DNA of 64,000 bases, from the NCBI RefSeq assembly GCF_001487105.1, contig NZ_LN913001.1, positions 432,698 through 496,697 on the forward strand. The letters are read 5' to 3'. A program made the position numbers and the translations under genes. This DNA is from Mediterraneibacter massiliensis. GTDB lineage: Bacteria; Bacillota; Clostridia; Lachnospirales; Lachnospiraceae. Every line of letters begins with the position of its first letter. The stretch's first letter is position 1. Below the pieces are notes generated by a model, which worked only from the letters and a program-made list of their open reading frames with translations, made no database searches and was not told the origin of the DNA. Positions 26,726 through 35,449 of this stretch are shown piece after piece.

Positions 26726-27742
26726 ATGGGGGTTACGATCGCAGATATCGCAAAGGAGGCAGGGGTTTCTATTTCCACTGTTTCACGGGTCATAAATAAT
26801 ACAAAGCCAGTGAGTCCTAAATTACGGGAAAGAGTATATCAGGTCATAGAGAAAAATCATTTTGCGCCAAACACGCTGGCACAGGGCTTGATCACAAAGA
26901 AGACAAATATCGTAGGTGTGATCGTGCCGGATATTTCAAATGCGGTTTTCGGAGCGCTGACAAAAGGGATAAACAGTGTCTGTTCCCGCAAGGGATATAC
27001 TATTATGGTATGCGAATCGGGCGGGGAATTAGAGAGAGAATTGAGTCTTTTACATATACTGGAGGAACGGCAGATCGACGGCGTACTCTTTGCGGGCGTA
27101 AATGTCAATCAGAAATTGATAGAAACGATGCAGAAGAAAGCGTATCCGGTCGTACTTGTGACTCAGGAATCATCTGTGCAGGGCGAAGTCATCGATACAG
27201 TGACACATGACAATATTCAGGCCATCTATGATGTGGTTCTGTTTCTGCATGAAAATGGACATGAGAGGATCGCGTATCTGGGCGGTCTGGAGTACGATTT
27301 CTCTTCCGGACAGAAACGCTTGAAAGGATATAGAAAAGCGCTGCGGGAACTGAAGATTTCGGTTCCTTCTTCCTATATAGAGCAAGTACAGTTTTCTTTT
27401 CAGGGCGGATACGAAGGGATGAAACGCATATATGAAGAAAATAGTGTCCTGCCGACGGCAGTCGTCACAGGGAGCGATCTGATCGCCATAGGAGCCATAC
27501 AGTTTTTAAACGGGCAAGGTGTGCAGGTGCCGGAGGAGATCTCGGTGATCGGCTTTGATGATCTGGATTTTGCTACGTATTTTAGGCCGGAACTTTCCAC
27601 AGTGCGGATACCGTATTTTAAGGAAGGGGAAGCTGCGGCAGAAGAATTGTTAAAATATATGAGCGGCAGTAAGCCAAAGGCTTCTACCCATTACATCCCG
27701 CATAAGATCATACGCAGAGGGACTGTGAAGGTATTAAAATAG
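26726..27742 (+). CDS. LacI-family transcriptional regulator
   Basis: The 338-residue protein has an N-terminal helix-turn-helix (VTIADIAKEAGVSISTVSRVINN, residues 3-25), then a periplasmic-binding-protein-like sugar-sensing domain with GVIVPDISNAVFG and the C-terminal VIGFDDLDFA. The start at 26726 is eight bases after AAGGAG. An ATG two codons earlier is too close to that site. Its gene carries a perfect palindrome in its own promoter, and a near-copy lies just before the sucrose phosphorylase gene downstream. It is thus likely a sucrose (or related glucoside) repressor that also controls itself. Confidence 0.93.
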   Translation: MGVTIADIAKEAGVSISTVSRVINNTKPVSPKLRERVYQVIEKNHFAPNTLAQGLITKKTNIVGVIVPDISNAVFGALTKGINSVCSRKGYTIMVCESGGELERELSLLHILEERQIDGVLFAGVNVNQKLIETMQKKAYPVVLVTQESSVQGEVIDTVTHDNIQAIYDVVLFLHENGHERIAYLGGLEYDFSSGQKRLKGYRKALRELKISVPSSYIEQVQFSFQGGYEGMKRIYEENSVLPTAVVTGSDLIAIGAIQFLNGQGVQVPEEISVIGFDDLDFATYFRPELSTVRIPYFKEGEAAAEELLKYMSGSKPKASTHYIPHKIIRRGTVKVLK

Positions 27743-27749
27743 TAAAAAT

Positions 27750-27779
27750 AAGAGCTGGATGTGACTTCAGCTCTTTTAA
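27750..27779 (+). terminator. Intrinsic terminator after the LacI gene
   Basis: AAGAGCTG (27750-27757) pairs perfectly with CAGCTCTT (27768-27775), followed by TTTT. It should cut most readthrough into the downstream phosphorylase gene. Confidence 0.75.
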
Positions 27780-27788
27780 AATAAAAAA

Positions 27789-27806
27789 TAGGAAAACGAT
27801 TTCCTA
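27789..27806 (+). promoter_or_regulatory. Second LacI-family operator, before sucrose phosphorylase
   Basis: TAGGAAAACGATTTCCTA is an 18-base palindrome with one mismatched pair and the same core as the operator at 26685-26708. It lies between the terminator and the AGGAGG of the next gene. No clear promoter lies in the short gap before it. Confidence 0.8.
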
Positions 27807-27821
27807 AAAGGAGGAAGCTAT

Positions 27822-29225
27822 ATGAAAAACCAGATTATGTTGATTACTTATGGGGACAGTTTGGGAAAGAACTTCAAGGAGATGGAGGAAATCCTAGATA
27901 AACATTATAAGGGTGCCATAGGAAGTATCCATATCCTTCCTTTCTTTCCTTCTTCAGCGGATAGAGGTTTTGCGCCGGAAAGATACGATAAGGTGGACGA
28001 GAAGTTTGGAGACTTTGCAGATCTTCAAAGATTGGGAAAGAAATATGAGTTGATGTATGATTTTATGGTAAACCATATTTCTGCCCATTCGCCGTATTAT
28101 CTGGATTTTAAAGAAAAAAAGGAAAATTCGGCGTATAAAGATTTTTTTATCCGTTATAAAGATTTTTGGGAGAATGGTGAACCTACGCAGGAACAAGTAG
28201 ATAAAATATATAAAAGAAAACCGAAAGCGCCTTATGTTAATTTGACTTTTGCAGACGGATCAACAGAGAAGATCTGGTGCACATTTGGGGAAGAACAGAT
28301 CGATCTGGATGTGAATAGTCCGCATGTGAAAGAATTCATACAACAGACGATCCGCTCTATGTGTGAACACGGAGCAGGTGTCATCCGGCTGGATGCATTT
28401 GCCTATGCGGTGAAGGAACCGGATACGAGCTGCTTTTTTGTAGAGCCCAAGATGTGGGAGTTGCTATATGAGATTGAAGATATGGCAAAGCAGTATGAGG
28501 TAGATATCCTGCCGGAGATCCATGAGCATTATTCTATCCAGCTTAAAATTGCGCAAAAAGGATTCTGGGTCTATGATTTTGCACTTCCTATGCTGGTATT
28601 ACATGCGCTTTATACGCATAGGGGAGATCGGTTAAAGCACTGGCTTACGATCTGTCCTAGAAAGCAGATGACGACACTGGATACCCATGACGGGATTGGC
28701 GTGGTGGATGTGGTAGATCTGCTTTCCCCTGAAGAGATAGAAGAAACAAAAGAGCTGCTCTATGCAAAAGGGGCGAATGTCAAGAAAAAATACAGCAGTG
28801 AGGAATATAATAATCTGGATATTTATCAGATTAATTGCAGCTATTATTCTGCTCTTGGCAATAATGATGACGCCTACCTGCTGGCAAGGGCGATCCAGTT
28901 TTTTGCGCCGGGCATTCCGCAGGTATATTATGTAGGTATGCTCGCTGGAGAAAATGATTTGGAGCTTTTGGAGAGTACAAAGGAAGGACGTAATATCAAT
29001 CGGCATTATTATACACCAGAAGAAGTAGAAGAAAATCTAAAACGTCCGGTTGTAGAAAAACTACGGGATCTGATGATATTTAGGAATACATGTCCGGCAT
29101 TTGACGGAGAGTGTATCTGTGAGAGCGAAGGAGATAAGCTGCTCATCACGAGAAGAAGTGAAGAGGCAGAGGCGGTGCTTAAAGCAGATCTTAGTACGTA
29201 TCAGTTTGAGATAGAAGTAAAGTAA
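27822..29225 (+). CDS. gtfA: Sucrose phosphorylase-like GH13 glucosyltransferase
   Basis: The 467-residue protein starts MKNQIMLITYGDSLGKNF, the hallmark of the GH13_18 sucrose phosphorylase group. The nucleophile Asp is in VIRLDAFAYAV near residue 191. The acid/base Glu is in ILPEIHEHYSIQ near residue 233, and the third acid is in TLDTHDGIGVVDV near residue 291. It would convert sucrose and phosphate to glucose-1-phosphate and fructose in the cytosol. Related enzymes act on sucrose-6-phosphate or glucosylglycerate, and these cannot be excluded by eye. No sucrose transporter is adjacent. Control by the upstream LacI protein is supported by the shared operator. Confidence 0.88.
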   Translation: MKNQIMLITYGDSLGKNFKEMEEILDKHYKGAIGSIHILPFFPSSADRGFAPERYDKVDEKFGDFADLQRLGKKYELMYDFMVNHISAHSPYYLDFKEKKENSAYKDFFIRYKDFWENGEPTQEQVDKIYKRKPKAPYVNLTFADGSTEKIWCTFGEEQIDLDVNSPHVKEFIQQTIRSMCEHGAGVIRLDAFAYAVKEPDTSCFFVEPKMWELLYEIEDMAKQYEVDILPEIHEHYSIQLKIAQKGFWVYDFALPMLVLHALYTHRGDRLKHWLTICPRKQMTTLDTHDGIGVVDVVDLLSPEEIEETKELLYAKGANVKKKYSSEEYNNLDIYQINCSYYSALGNNDDAYLLARAIQFFAPGIPQVYYVGMLAGENDLELLESTKEGRNINRHYYTPEEVEENLKRPVVEKLRDLMIFRNTCPAFDGECICESEGDKLLITRRSEEAEAVLKADLSTYQFEIEVK

Positions 29226-29520
29226 TTTTTGGTTATCAAGGAACTAGTACGGACTGTTCTAAAAAAATTCTTCCAGCTTGCTTTGTGTTCCCTGCGGCTG
29301 AAATTCTTGGATAGCCGGAGCAGAAAAGCATTGTTAAACGGGAAAAGTTTAATTTGCCTGCATGTCTTTATGCTTAATAACAATATATTAAAAAATTGTA
29401 TATAGTATTAAAAAAATTGTATATATTGACCTTTTTGGTATTTTTTGCTTGTAATTGTTGGTTCAGAATGAAAATATTTCAATATAATATAATGCAATTA
29501 GCTGATTAAGGGGGAAAAGT
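29226..29520 (+). other. AT-rich intergenic region with a direct repeat
   Basis: No gene is convincing here. Two near-identical 19-20 base units (core ATTGTATATA) lie at 29386-29404 and 29406-29425. A promoter candidate follows downstream. A minus-strand frame at 29201-29383 has no ribosome binding site and no recognised family. Confidence 0.5.
29458..29488 (+). promoter_or_regulatory. Candidate promoter of the surface protein gene
   Basis: TTGGTT (29458-29463) and a perfect TATAAT (29483-29488) are 19 bases apart, about 33 bases before the ATG. The spacing is slightly long. Confidence 0.5.
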
Positions 29521-32010
29521 ATGAAGGCAATGTGGAAAAATTTGTGGAGCGGGCTCGTCTTGAGCAGCTTTCTTTTTGTTTTTGGCATATCAGTATGTGC
29601 GCAGGAACCGGATAATACAAGGACGAGCATGGGTGTCAGTTCTTTCGAAGAATTAAAACAGGTTGTCGAAGGGGCGGGCGGGTCGATAGTAGTGACACTT
29701 GGAAATGATATTGTCATGGAGGAACCGATCATTATTCAGGACGGACAGGATATTACGATCGTCGATGATGGGACGGCTAGGACGATTTCCGGAGTGCCTG
29801 ACGCAAAACGCATGTTTGAAATTAAAGAAGGCGGAAAATTGACTTTAAAGACAAGTATTCCGGGGCAGGATGAATTACTGATCATGGATGGAGAGAATTT
29901 TACCCATTATCATTCTCAGGATACGGGGCAGATGATCACGTGTAACGGACAATTGGTTATGGAAGGCGGTACGCTGCAAAACAATTATTGTAATGATAGC
30001 TGGACAGGGACCATTGTTATAGCAGGAAAGAATGCCGATTTTAATATGAAGGGCGGCGTGGTGAAAGAAAATGTATATGCCCAACAGTTTGGCGGTATTG
30101 TGAGAGTTTCTGCAGGAGCCGCGTTTGTAATGGAGGGCGGATATATTATGGACAATGATACATGTCCTGAAGGGCAGATTAACAATGCGGCTGTGTTTGT
30201 GGAAGCTAAAGGCAATTCCCGTTTTCAGATGAGCGGAGGGGAGATCAGAGGCAATCATGGGTATTATGGCGGTGTGTTTTTGGGAGAATCGGCATATCCG
30301 GATTTTACTTCCCTGGCTGTTATGAAGATGGATGGCGGGAAAATTACGGAAAATACAGCACAGGCATATGGCGGTGGAGTTGCGGTGATCGGTCCGGCCT
30401 CTTTTACTATGGAAGATGGAGAGATTACGAATAATAAGGCGTGGACGGGCGGAGGTATCGCGACATATGATTTATATTATTCTGCAGGCGGCAGCGGGGT
30501 GTATGATATAGATAGATGGAAACAATTTTTCCCGGCAGAATTTATCATGAATGGCGGGAAAATTGATGGCAATATGGCAATTGGAAACGGAGTAAATGAT
30601 GGAGGATGTGGAGGAGGAATCTATGTTGGCTCTGACAGCGTAGTGCTGCACGCGGGATACATCACAAACAATACTGCAAATAGACAAGGGGGCGGTGTGT
30701 ATGTAGGCGCTGTTCCATATAGATTATATATGTATGATACGCTGATCACAGAAAATACGGCAACAATTCTAGGAGGCGGCTTATGGTTCTGTCCGACGGG
30801 AGATGCCCAGAATACTGTGACAAATGGCGGAGCAGTATTTGGAAATGAGGCAAAGGCAGAGTCAGGTTTAAAAACGGAAGCTGCAGGGGATGATTTCGTA
30901 GCAGTACCTCAGGAGAATAAGAATCATTTTGTGACGCTGGCAGACCGTATGCTGGGCGGTGGAGAAGTTTCGTGGTATAAGGACGGCGGTTCGTATACCA
31001 CAACGCTTGAGTGGAACAATGTATTAGGACTGCCGGATGATTCTGCCAGATATGATGCGCATGATCCTGGCGAAAGGATCACAGAGATTAAGAATAATAA
31101 AGAAGGAATCGCCCTTAAATCTGTTGTATCCGAGGAAGCAGCACAGCTGGCGCGGAAGGAAGCACAGCTGTTTGTAACAGGAAACATGGCGCCGCGGGGA
31201 GGCGGTGTGGGATCTAATGGAGCTGTTATCATCGGAATACCGCAGGATGAATGGAATCTGGATATATATAAAGAATGGGCAGATGGAATTCCAGAAGAGC
31301 AGAAAAAAGAAGTAACTGTACGCCTGAAGATCGGGGAGTATACTCTGGATACGGTGACACTGAATCAGGAGAATGGATGGAAAGCTTCTTTTACACAGCT
31401 GCCTAATCCAGATTCATTGAGCGAAGGGATGATAATCACAGCAATAGAAGAAGGAGATGAATATCTGGTAGAATACACAGATGTATCAAGAGATGAGAAA
31501 AATAAAAGGATGGCACTTACGATTAAAAATCGAGTAAAGCCATCCGGTAATCTTATTGTCTCAAAGACTGTGGCAGGCGCAGATAAAGATCGCGCATTTC
31601 CTTTTACCGTTACGCTGTCTGATACAACGATAGCAGGAGCATATGGGGATATGGAATTCATAGAAGGGATAGCCCGCTTTACGTTAAAACACAGCGAGAG
31701 CAAGACGGCTTCCGGTCTTCCCGCCGGAATTTCTTATACGGTGGAGGAAGAAGAAAGTAAAGAGTATCTTGTAACAAAGACGGGGGACGCGGGAGTCATA
31801 CCGGATGGAGATACAGCGTATGCTTCTTTTGAGAATCAGGAGATTCCCAAGGAAGAAAGTTCAGATGAAGGCGGAAAGAAGAAAAAGAACGACAGAGAAA
31901 AAGTGAGTCCGCAGACGCAAGATGACAGTAGTACATATGGACTTCTGGCGGCTATGGTGCTGAGTGTAGGTATTGGATCGGCAATCCTGTATGCCAGAAA
32001 AAAAGCATAG
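29521..32010 (+). CDS. Cell-surface beta-helix protein with Cna-B-type domain and sortase-like tail
   Basis: The 829-residue protein has a signal peptide (residues 1-27). A long Gly-rich right-handed beta-helix-like region follows (residues about 60-480), with repeats such as MDGGKITENTAQAYGGGV and MEDGEITNNKAWTGGGI. Then come a Cna-B-type domain starting WNLDIYKEW (about 577), a second beta domain starting GNLIVSKTV (about 674), and a C-terminal anchor of a hydrophobic span and RKKA tail. The sorting motif reads SPQTQ (796-800) where SPQTG would be expected. It is probably an adhesin exported by Sec and attached to the wall. Its ligand is unknown. A GGGGGA site precedes the ATG. The gene stands alone and ends in a strong terminator. 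Confidence 0.87.
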   Translation: MKAMWKNLWSGLVLSSFLFVFGISVCAQEPDNTRTSMGVSSFEELKQVVEGAGGSIVVTLGNDIVMEEPIIIQDGQDITIVDDGTARTISGVPDAKRMFEIKEGGKLTLKTSIPGQDELLIMDGENFTHYHSQDTGQMITCNGQLVMEGGTLQNNYCNDSWTGTIVIAGKNADFNMKGGVVKENVYAQQFGGIVRVSAGAAFVMEGGYIMDNDTCPEGQINNAAVFVEAKGNSRFQMSGGEIRGNHGYYGGVFLGESAYPDFTSLAVMKMDGGKITENTAQAYGGGVAVIGPASFTMEDGEITNNKAWTGGGIATYDLYYSAGGSGVYDIDRWKQFFPAEFIMNGGKIDGNMAIGNGVNDGGCGGGIYVGSDSVVLHAGYITNNTANRQGGGVYVGAVPYRLYMYDTLITENTATILGGGLWFCPTGDAQNTVTNGGAVFGNEAKAESGLKTEAAGDDFVAVPQENKNHFVTLADRMLGGGEVSWYKDGGSYTTTLEWNNVLGLPDDSARYDAHDPGERITEIKNNKEGIALKSVVSEEAAQLARKEAQLFVTGNMAPRGGGVGSNGAVIIGIPQDEWNLDIYKEWADGIPEEQKKEVTVRLKIGEYTLDTVTLNQENGWKASFTQLPNPDSLSEGMIITAIEEGDEYLVEYTDVSRDEKNKRMALTIKNRVKPSGNLIVSKTVAGADKDRAFPFTVTLSDTTIAGAYGDMEFIEGIARFTLKHSESKTASGLPAGISYTVEEEESKEYLVTKTGDAGVIPDGDTAYASFENQEIPKEESSDEGGKKKKNDREKVSPQTQDDSSTYGLLAAMVLSVGIGSAILYARKKA

Positions 32011-32092
32011 AATATAGTACATGGCATGCGTATGTACTGTGGCATGTTTGAACGAGTATACCCTATTTTTTTCTAATACAATATATGATTTT

Positions 32093-32129
32093 ATCTGAGT
32101 GCCGATTTTGTTGGCACTCAGATTTTTTA
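32093..32129 (+). terminator. Strong intrinsic terminator after the surface protein gene
   Basis: ATCTGAGTGCC (32093-32103) pairs perfectly with GGCACTCAGAT (32113-32123), followed by TTTTTT. Confidence 0.92.
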
Positions 32130-32182
32130 TAGAAGTTTTTGTGCTGCAGGCTCATACTTTCTATAATAAAAAGTGGAAAAGA

Positions 32183-33613
32183 TTATAAAAATCTGCGAAG
32201 CGGTAAGGTTATGATACGTAGCAGCGCATAAAAGATTTTTTTCCCAAAGGACATTTCTTTTGGAACGTAGTTTTCTCCATATTGATAGTTACCGCTGTCT
32301 GCATCCATATAGCGGCTGTAGGTTTTGTCTGTGACCGCCATCTTCTGCATGATTTGATTTAATTCCGGCGAGTCCACCGCGAGCATTAATTCTGTATCCA
32401 GATAGGCGCTGCGCATATCCATATTAAAAGAACCGATGATACTCATGCGGTCGTCGATCAGGATTGCTTTTGTATGGTTGGAGTGCGGTCCCAGATATTC
32501 ATACACGCGTACATTCGTATCCCAGATACGTTTTTTCTGATTGAGATAGTCTGTACATCCCCAGGGATTCGCTCCGCTGGAGACATCATTGGTGATGATA
32601 TCCAGACTGGACAACGACTGGCGGGCGGAAGTAAGATCCTGATACATTTCCTTTCCACAGATGATGTAAGGTGTATAGATCAATGCATCCTGCCCGGTAT
32701 ATAAGAGCTGTGTGATACAATACCATACATGAGGTTCTTTATTTTGGGCTTCTACAGGATTGGAAAGAAGTGTGATCTTATTGGCAGACATTGTACAGGA
32801 ATTCCAGTCCCATTCTTCCCAGGCTTTTGGATAATCGGAACGCAGAGTAGTATAGCGGTTTTTCAGAGTGTCCCGGCAGTCCTGTATCTTTTGGGTTTCC
32901 TTTTTACAAAGGAAGTCTTTGCTGTCAGGCAATGCCCATATCGTTTCAAAATACTCCCGCAGTTGTGCTAATGACGTGCCGGAAGCTTCGGCAGTTTCAT
33001 AGACAAATAATTCTTTGTCTATATTTTGGTGAGAAGAATACTCTCCTAAAAATAGGTTTGTCGTATTACGCCCGCCTAACATATACATGGAATCGTCTAT
33101 GAGCAGGTATTTGTCGTGGAGCCGGGCCTGTAGTTTCCATGGTTTTAATAAATTGACAGGATTATAGATCTTCAGCTGGATATTCTCATGGGAAACGAAA
33201 GCCTGAAAAAAGGGATCGCCTTTAATATCCAGAAATCCACTGATCCCATCTACCACAATCCGGACGTGCACGCCTCTGTCCGCTGCATGTAACAGGGCGG
33301 CCATCATATCTTTTCCACTTTCATCTGCATTAAAGTCAAAAGTAGAGAGGATGATCTCTTCTTCTGCGCTCTCTATAAGCTTCAGACGAAAAAGAAGCGC
33401 CTCCATGTTGTCTGTAATATAGGCAATCCGTTCGTTTCCGGGGGAATCTCCATAACAAGAATCCGGTTGAAATTGTTTTTTAAAATTTTCAGAGACTTTT
33501 TTATGTGGAATATAAGGAATCACAATGGCACTTATGTAAATCGCCAAAAGAATTAAAAAAAGAAACAGTGCTTTTCGTGTTTTTTTGAGTGTGGAAGATC
33601 TTTTTTTCGTCAT
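32183..33613 (-). CDS. Membrane-anchored phospholipase D family protein (cardiolipin synthase-like)
   Basis: The 476-residue protein has one N-terminal membrane helix (about residues 13-34) and two HKD active-site motifs: HDKYLLIDDSMYMLGGRN near residue 165 and HTKAILIDDRMSIIGSFN near residue 379. Two such motifs make one active site, as in cardiolipin synthase and other phospholipase D enzymes. It could join or cut phospholipids at the membrane. Cls proteins usually have two membrane helices, so an exact Cls role is uncertain. GAGGT sits eight bases before the ATG. The gene is divergent from a membrane MutS-like/SPFH pair. Confidence 0.87.
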   Translation of the reverse strand: MTKKRSSTLKKTRKALFLFLILLAIYISAIVIPYIPHKKVSENFKKQFQPDSCYGDSPGNERIAYITDNMEALLFRLKLIESAEEEIILSTFDFNADESGKDMMAALLHAADRGVHVRIVVDGISGFLDIKGDPFFQAFVSHENIQLKIYNPVNLLKPWKLQARLHDKYLLIDDSMYMLGGRNTTNLFLGEYSSHQNIDKELFVYETAEASGTSLAQLREYFETIWALPDSKDFLCKKETQKIQDCRDTLKNRYTTLRSDYPKAWEEWDWNSCTMSANKITLLSNPVEAQNKEPHVWYCITQLLYTGQDALIYTPYIICGKEMYQDLTSARQSLSSLDIITNDVSSGANPWGCTDYLNQKKRIWDTNVRVYEYLGPHSNHTKAILIDDRMSIIGSFNMDMRSAYLDTELMLAVDSPELNQIMQKMAVTDKTYSRYMDADSGNYQYGENYVPKEMSFGKKIFYALLRIITLPLRRFL

Positions 33614-33761
33614 TTGTCATACCTCGTGTATTGATAGTCAAAAGTGCAGAATTTTGTAGTGCAGAATTCTTTTTTTCATCTTTATGTTATATATAGCAGT
33701 TGGGCAGCAGTATGTCAAGAGTATAGAAAAAGTGCCGAAGACAGAAAAAATATTTTTTCTA

Positions 33762-33790
33762 TTGACAATTGATCATGCCAGTACTATTGT
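33762..33790 (+). promoter_or_regulatory. Sigma-A promoter of the MutS-like/SPFH operon
   Basis: TTGACA (33762-33767), 17 bases, then TATTGT (33785-33790). Transcription would start near 33797, which rules out the ATG at 33797 as the translation start. Confidence 0.75.
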
Positions 33791-33823
33791 ATTAACATGA
33801 TAATACAAAAGGGAGGCGTAATA

Positions 33824-35449
33824 TTGGTTGGTATTTTGACTGCGGCGGGTATATGTATGTTTGCACTGTCAATTTCTTTGCTGAACAGGCGAGCAGTGCG
33901 AAAAAAGCAGAAAATATATCTTGAAGAGAAGTTCGGGACAGTTCCACCGGACATAGAATTTAATGAAAACATAAGAAATTATTACGAGACATTTGTGGAT
34001 ACGCCGGGCGTGGATGATATTACCTGGAATGACTTGTCTATGGATGCTGTTTTCTGCCGGATCAATCAGTGTGACACATCTGCGGGGGAAGAACTTTTAT
34101 ATGCCCAGCTCCGTAAAGGGCAGCTTTCTGATACAGAATACAGACAGTTGGAACGGAAGATCAAGGCAGCAGAAAAGGAAGAAGACCGTCTGGACATCGA
34201 AAGGGAACTGATGAAGATCGGAAAATACAGAGGTTCGTATTTTATCCCATCCTACATGGACGCGTTGGAAGAATATCGGATGAAACATACGTGGCTCTAT
34301 CAGACACTGCAAATTTTATTCTTTGCGGCGCTTATCTTCTTCTTTATCATCCCGGGGACCGTGACAAGCACATTGCTGTGTACAGTATTTGGAGTGAATC
34401 TGGTCTTGTACGCTGTTTTGAAAATGCGGTATGAGGTCGAACTGCAGATGGTTGGAACGGCGGTGGATATGCTCAGACATGGAAGACAGCTTGTGAAGAA
34501 GGAAGTGGTAGCTGATCTATATCCGGAGTTAAAGAAGAGTCTGCGGGCATTACAAAATGTGACACGCAGTGTTACCTTGCTGCAGTCGCAAAAAAACGGG
34601 GGATTTTCAGGAGATGTTTTCGGTATACTGCTGGATTATATTCTGGGTGTGACGATGTGGCAGATTGTTACATACAATAAGGTTATTAAAAAACTATGTA
34701 AAGATATAGAAGACTATATGATCGTATATCGTTCCATCGGAGAACTGGATATGGCTGTCAGTATTGCGTCTTTCAGAGAAAGTGTGCCTTGGTACTGCAT
34801 ACCGGAGTTTCAAGATAAGAAAATCATCGATATGAAGGAAATCTATCATCCGCTTTTAGAACAGCCGGTGGAAAATTCGCTGTTCCTGGAGAGGGGCTGC
34901 ATTATTACCGGTTCCAATGCGTCTGGGAAATCTACTTTTATAAAGGCAGTAGCGGTTTGCGCGATCCTGGCACAGTCTATACACACATGTACGGCCGGGG
35001 AGATGAAACTGCCGAAATGCCAGGTGATCACTTCCATGTCGGTAAAAGACGATCTGTTTGCCGGGGAGAGCTATTTTATTAGAGAGATCAAATATCTAAA
35101 ACGGATCCTGGACAGTCTGTCGGAGGAAAAAACGACGCTCTGTGTAGTCGATGAGATATTGCGTGGAACGAATACAGGAGAGCGGATACGAGCCTCTATG
35201 GCGATACTGAAATATCTGTATGATAAAAATTGTATCGCATTTGTGGCAACCCATGACAGAGAACTGACGGAACTGTTGGCAGACGAGTATGAGAATTACC
35301 ATTTCAGTGAAGAAATCGGAGATGAGGACATTTATTTTAGTTATAAGATACAGAAAGGCCCGTCTGTTTCACAAAATGCGATAAAATTGTTGGAGTTTGC
35401 AGATTTTCCGAAAGAGATCATAGAGAAAGCGAAGGAGGTTATCGGATGA
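33824..35449 (+). CDS. MutS-like ATPase with membrane segments
   Basis: The 541-residue protein has the C-terminal ATPase domain of the MutS family. Walker A is GSNASGKS near residue 362, Walker B VVDEILRGTNTGER, and the FVATHDREL switch follows. It lacks the N-terminal mismatch-binding domain of true MutS. It has one N-terminal hydrophobic stretch and a pair of membrane helices around residues 157-203, so it should be membrane-bound. The start is taken as TTG 33824, which follows GGGAGG with correct spacing; the ATG at 33797 lies at the transcription start. The SPFH gene overlaps its end by four bases. The function is unknown; it should not be called a mismatch repair protein. Confidence 0.82.
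   Translation: MVGILTAAGICMFALSISLLNRRAVRKKQKIYLEEKFGTVPPDIEFNENIRNYYETFVDTPGVDDITWNDLSMDAVFCRINQCDTSAGEELLYAQLRKGQLSDTEYRQLERKIKAAEKEEDRLDIERELMKIGKYRGSYFIPSYMDALEEYRMKHTWLYQTLQILFFAALIFFFIIPGTVTSTLLCTVFGVNLVLYAVLKMRYEVELQMVGTAVDMLRHGRQLVKKEVVADLYPELKKSLRALQNVTRSVTLLQSQKNGGFSGDVFGILLDYILGVTMWQIVTYNKVIKKLCKDIEDYMIVYRSIGELDMAVSIASFRESVPWYCIPEFQDKKIIDMKEIYHPLLEQPVENSLFLERGCIITGSNASGKSTFIKAVAVCAILAQSIHTCTAGEMKLPKCQVITSMSVKDDLFAGESYFIREIKYLKRILDSLSEEKTTLCVVDEILRGTNTGERIRASMAILKYLYDKNCIAFVATHDRELTELLADEYENYHFSEEIGDEDIYFSYKIQKGPSVSQNAIKLLEFADFPKEIIEKAKEVIG

Noticed and set aside
29201..29383. Minus-strand frame after the sucrose phosphorylase gene that might be a relic gene or repeat
   Set aside because: Only 60 codons, no start signal and no family recognised. 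A genome self-search would be needed to show that it is a repeat.
33824..35449. MutS-like protein considered as a DNA mismatch repair gene
   Set aside because: The mismatch-recognition and connector domains are missing and membrane helices are present; only the ATPase domain is shared.
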